Source: Symmachiella dynata
GTDB lineage: Bacteria > Planctomycetota > Planctomycetia > Planctomycetales > Planctomycetaceae
Direction: 5' to 3'
DNA length: 64,000 nucleotides
NCBI RefSeq assembly: GCF_007747995.1
Contig: NZ_CP036276.1
Coordinates: 2,285,001 to 2,349,000 of the forward strand
The position numbers were made by a program, and so were the translations under genes. Positions 61,805-64,000 of the stretch are shown one piece after another (position 1 is the first letter of the stretch; each line of letters begins with the position of its first letter). The notes beneath the pieces were generated by a model. That model made no database searches and was not told the DNA's origin. It was given only the letters and a program-made list of their open reading frames with translations.

Positions 61805-62233
61805 ATGTCTGAATGGATGAATGGGTTTGATCTTCTTTTAGCGTTTTCGTTGTTTTGTCAATTTGCTATTGGCGTGTGTCTTTATAATGCTACTGATAAT
61901 ATGAAACTGGCAATTTGGTATGTTGTATTGGCGGCGATTGGACTTAGCCCGTACCTTTTGATGGTTATTTATGAAGATACGCCAATTAGTGCCTTGTTCG
62001 TTGATAAGGCAAGCATTGCATTGATTATTCTTGGCCCCGTTGTGTATGGGGTGGCAATATTAATTCCACTCGTCCATGTCTTTTCCAAGACCAACACAAG
62101 AGAAAATTCTACAGAGCCGAATCCATCGAGGAGGAAGGATATATCCAGCGCGCTGATTCCCTTGTTTCTCTTTGGGGCTTGCTTGTCGTATGTCTGCTTG
62201 TTCTTCGAGTGGATCAAAATATTGGGAGGTTAG
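61805..62233 (+). CDS. Multi-pass membrane protein, unknown
   Basis: 142 residues from the ATG at 61805. Four hydrophobic segments are seen (FDLLLAFSLFCQFAIGVCLY, LAIWYVVLAAIGLSPYLLMV, ASIALIILGPVVYGVAILIP and LIPLFLFGACLSYVCLFF) with a polar Asn/Ser-rich loop. The DNA is richer in A/T codons than its neighbours, which may mean a foreign origin. No family is recognised. Confidence 0.65.
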   Translation: MSEWMNGFDLLLAFSLFCQFAIGVCLYNATDNMKLAIWYVVLAAIGLSPYLLMVIYEDTPISALFVDKASIALIILGPVVYGVAILIPLVHVFSKTNTRENSTEPNPSRRKDISSALIPLFLFGACLSYVCLFFEWIKILGG

Positions 62234-62570
62234 ACAAGTAACTGTGTGCGCTGCCTGAAATATTCTGCTTTCGGGGCGGCGCAGCCGCTGGAGAGGGGCA
62301 ATCGCATTAACACGATTGAAGCAAGCGACGAGGAGAAATCCCGGCGACTCCTGCCGGCTTCGTCGGCCCACAAAGAATCTTTGTGGGCCACCCGCTCACG
62401 GGGACCGGCGCAGTCGCCGTTGTGGCGCAGATCGATTCGTCTCGCGTCCAATTTTCCATTTACCTTCGCAACCACAAATCCGTCGCGTTAGAATACGAAG
62501 CGGAATGATTGATCCAATCCAACCGTCCCAGTTTCGTCCAGCCATACGACATCGTGAAAAGGAAACCCCT
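62234..62570. other. Intergenic region with a TTTGTGGGCC palindrome
   Basis: At 62365-62389 an 11-bp stem, GGCCCACAAAG and CTTTGTGGGCC, has a 3-base loop. Its right arm and flank (ATCTTTGTGGGCCACCCG, 62377-62394) also occur at 61759-61776, upstream of the previous gene, so this is a local repeat. The frame of the downstream esterase extends through this region but lacks coding character. Confidence 0.55.
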
Positions 62571-63983
62571 GTGACTCACTCCACTCATCGTTGCCGCTGT
62601 TTGTGTCTGTTGTTGTTCGCGATTGTTCTTACCGCACCAGCGGTCGTAAACGCGGACGTTACCGTACCGCAGTTTTTCGGCAACCATATGGTGTTGCAGC
62701 GGGACAAACCGGTGAAGCTGTGGGGGTGGGCGGACAAAGGGGAAAAGGTTACCGTCGCATTGGGAGAGGCGCAGCAGGAAACCACGGCCGACGACGATGG
62801 TCGGTGGAGCGTTCATTTTCCCGCACGGCCTGCGTCGCGGGAACCGGTGGCGATTACGATTCAGGGCAAAGATTACAGCCTCGCATTCGATGACGTGTTG
62901 TTCGGTGATGTTTGGATCTGTTCCGGGCAATCGAATATGGAATGGCCGGTCACACGCACGAACGATGCGGAAAAAGAAATCGCCGCCGCCGATCATCCGA
63001 CCATGCGACTGTTCACCGTCAAGCGGGCCAAGACCGACACCCCGCAGCGCGACGTGACAGGATCATGGGGAGTCTGTTCACCGGAGACGGTTCCGGGTTT
63101 CTCCGCCGTTGGATACTTTTTCGGCCGGCATCTGCAGAAGCATGTCGACGTGCCCATCGGCCTGATCAACAGTTCTTGGGGCGGGACTCCGGCGGAATAT
63201 TGGACCCCGACTTCGGCCTTTGAACACGACCCTCAGCTGAAGGTGACCAGCGACAATGAACACGCCAAAAACGTGATGAGCACTCCCAGCGTGCTCTACA
63301 ACGGCATGATCGCACCCCTTGCGGGACTGTCGATTCGCGGGGCGATTTGGTACCAGGGCGAATCAAACGTCCCCATGGCCGAACATTATACGAAACTGTT
63401 TTCCGGCATGATCAAAGGTTGGCGCGAGGAATTTGGGCAAGGGGAGTTCCCGTTTCTATTCGTACAGATTGCCCCCTGGGACTATCGAAAAATCGCAGCC
63501 TGGCCGGCCGGCGGTGCACCGATTGTGCGTGAAGCTCAGCGGAATACCTTGGCCGTTCCGAAAACAGGCATGGTGGTGACGACCGACATCGGCAATGTCG
63601 AGGACATTCACCCCACCAACAAACAAGAGGTCGGCCGTCGCCTCGGATTGGCGGCGCGGGCGATTGAGTATGGGGAAAAGATTGTCTATTCCGGCCCGAT
63701 GTTTAAGTCGGTCAAGTTTGATGGCAACAAAGCGATTCTCTCATTCGATCACATGGGTGGTGGACTGATGGCCAAGGGAGACAAACTGACGCATTTCCAA
63801 ATCGCCGGGCAAGACGGGGAATTCGTCGATGCGGAGGCGGTGATCGAGGGAGAGACCGTCGTGGTCAAAAGCGCGGAGGTACCCAAGCCACAAGCCGTCC
63901 GTTTCGGATTCAGCGACGTCGCAGAACCGAACCTGTTTAATAAAGACGGCCTGCCGGCATCGCCGTTTCGCACTGACGACTAA
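62571..63983 (+). CDS. Secreted sialate O-acetylesterase
   Basis: 470 residues from a GTG at 62571, chosen because AAAGG lies about 8 bases upstream and a signal peptide follows at once (CLCLLLFAIVLTAPAVVNA); the open frame runs to 62316 without coding character. The SGNH serine motif is in GDVWICSGQSNMEWP, and INSSWGGTPAEYW, AIWYQGESN and the catalytic His region DIHPTNKQEVGRRL are all present. It removes O-acetyl groups from sialic acid or related glycans outside the cytoplasm. Confidence 0.92.
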   Translation: MTHSTHRCRCLCLLLFAIVLTAPAVVNADVTVPQFFGNHMVLQRDKPVKLWGWADKGEKVTVALGEAQQETTADDDGRWSVHFPARPASREPVAITIQGKDYSLAFDDVLFGDVWICSGQSNMEWPVTRTNDAEKEIAAADHPTMRLFTVKRAKTDTPQRDVTGSWGVCSPETVPGFSAVGYFFGRHLQKHVDVPIGLINSSWGGTPAEYWTPTSAFEHDPQLKVTSDNEHAKNVMSTPSVLYNGMIAPLAGLSIRGAIWYQGESNVPMAEHYTKLFSGMIKGWREEFGQGEFPFLFVQIAPWDYRKIAAWPAGGAPIVREAQRNTLAVPKTGMVVTTDIGNVEDIHPTNKQEVGRRLGLAARAIEYGEKIVYSGPMFKSVKFDGNKAILSFDHMGGGLMAKGDKLTHFQIAGQDGEFVDAEAVIEGETVVVKSAEVPKPQAVRFGFSDVAEPNLFNKDGLPASPFRTDD

Positions 63984-64000
63984 CGTTGACCTCAGTGTTG

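Overview
The window looks like part of a Planctomycetes chromosome, probably from the Planctomycetaceae or Gimesia/Symmachiella side. That placement is inferred from gene content: a Planctomycete cytochrome plus DUF1549/DUF1553 protein next to a DUF1501 protein, a type I sulfatase, leucine-rich-repeat proteins with membrane anchors, tetrahydromethanopterin C1 genes, many lipoprotein, Tat and Sec exported proteins, and a GC-rich genome with many short intergenic inverted repeats. No phage, CRISPR array or replication origin was seen.

Layout. 1-4.6 kb: a Gly/Arg/Ser-rich secreted protein with a TPR-like tail, cut by the window edge (minus strand), then a sarcosine-oxidase-like flavoenzyme and a sulfatase. 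4.9-9.3 kb: a two-gene YhaN/YhaO (SbcC/SbcD-like) operon whose nuclease-like partner has lost almost every metal ligand. 9.5-17 kb: an LRR protein, the DUF1501 and DUF1549/DUF1553 genes, and two small membrane proteins. 17-20.4 kb: a DUF167 protein, a short-chain dehydrogenase, TruD, tRNA-Glu with a strong terminator, and an anchored coiled-coil protein. 20.8-22.6 kb: an IS3-family element with a readable -1 frameshift site, sitting inside a small membrane-protein gene. 22.8-30.7 kb: an LRR membrane protein, a neutral-ceramidase-like protein, a double-FHA protein with a very long coiled coil, and HtpG. 30.9-38.2 kb: a DUF1326 protein, two coupled secreted proteins, mch and a RimK-like ligase of the methanopterin C1 pathway, an HNH endonuclease with a small partner, an esterase-like hydrolase and a BNR-repeat protein. 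38.3-44.2 kb: a fused hydantoinase/oxoprolinase, MsrP and a glycerophosphodiester phosphodiesterase.

44.4-52.8 kb is the most system-like block: a YqiJ-like membrane protein with an OB-fold-type tail, a YqiK-like flotillin, and an 1810-residue AAA ATPase of the DUF3686 'DNA repair ATPase' type. All three face the same way and end at a strong bidirectional terminator. 52.9-57.0 kb (minus strand) is a molybdenum-hydroxylase operon. Its Tat-exported iron-sulfur subunit has lost all four cysteines of the ferredoxin-type cluster, and its last gene is a small cysteine-rich protein. 57.4-64 kb holds a small zinc-ribbon-like protein, a class IV aminotransferase, a glycine-zipper lipoprotein, a TPR-PhoD fusion, two small membrane proteins and a sialate O-acetylesterase.

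Intergenic DNA carries at least three families of roughly 8-bp periodic repeats arranged as facing inverted arms, plus several other palindromic repeats. All function calls come from reading motifs by eye; no database search was run.
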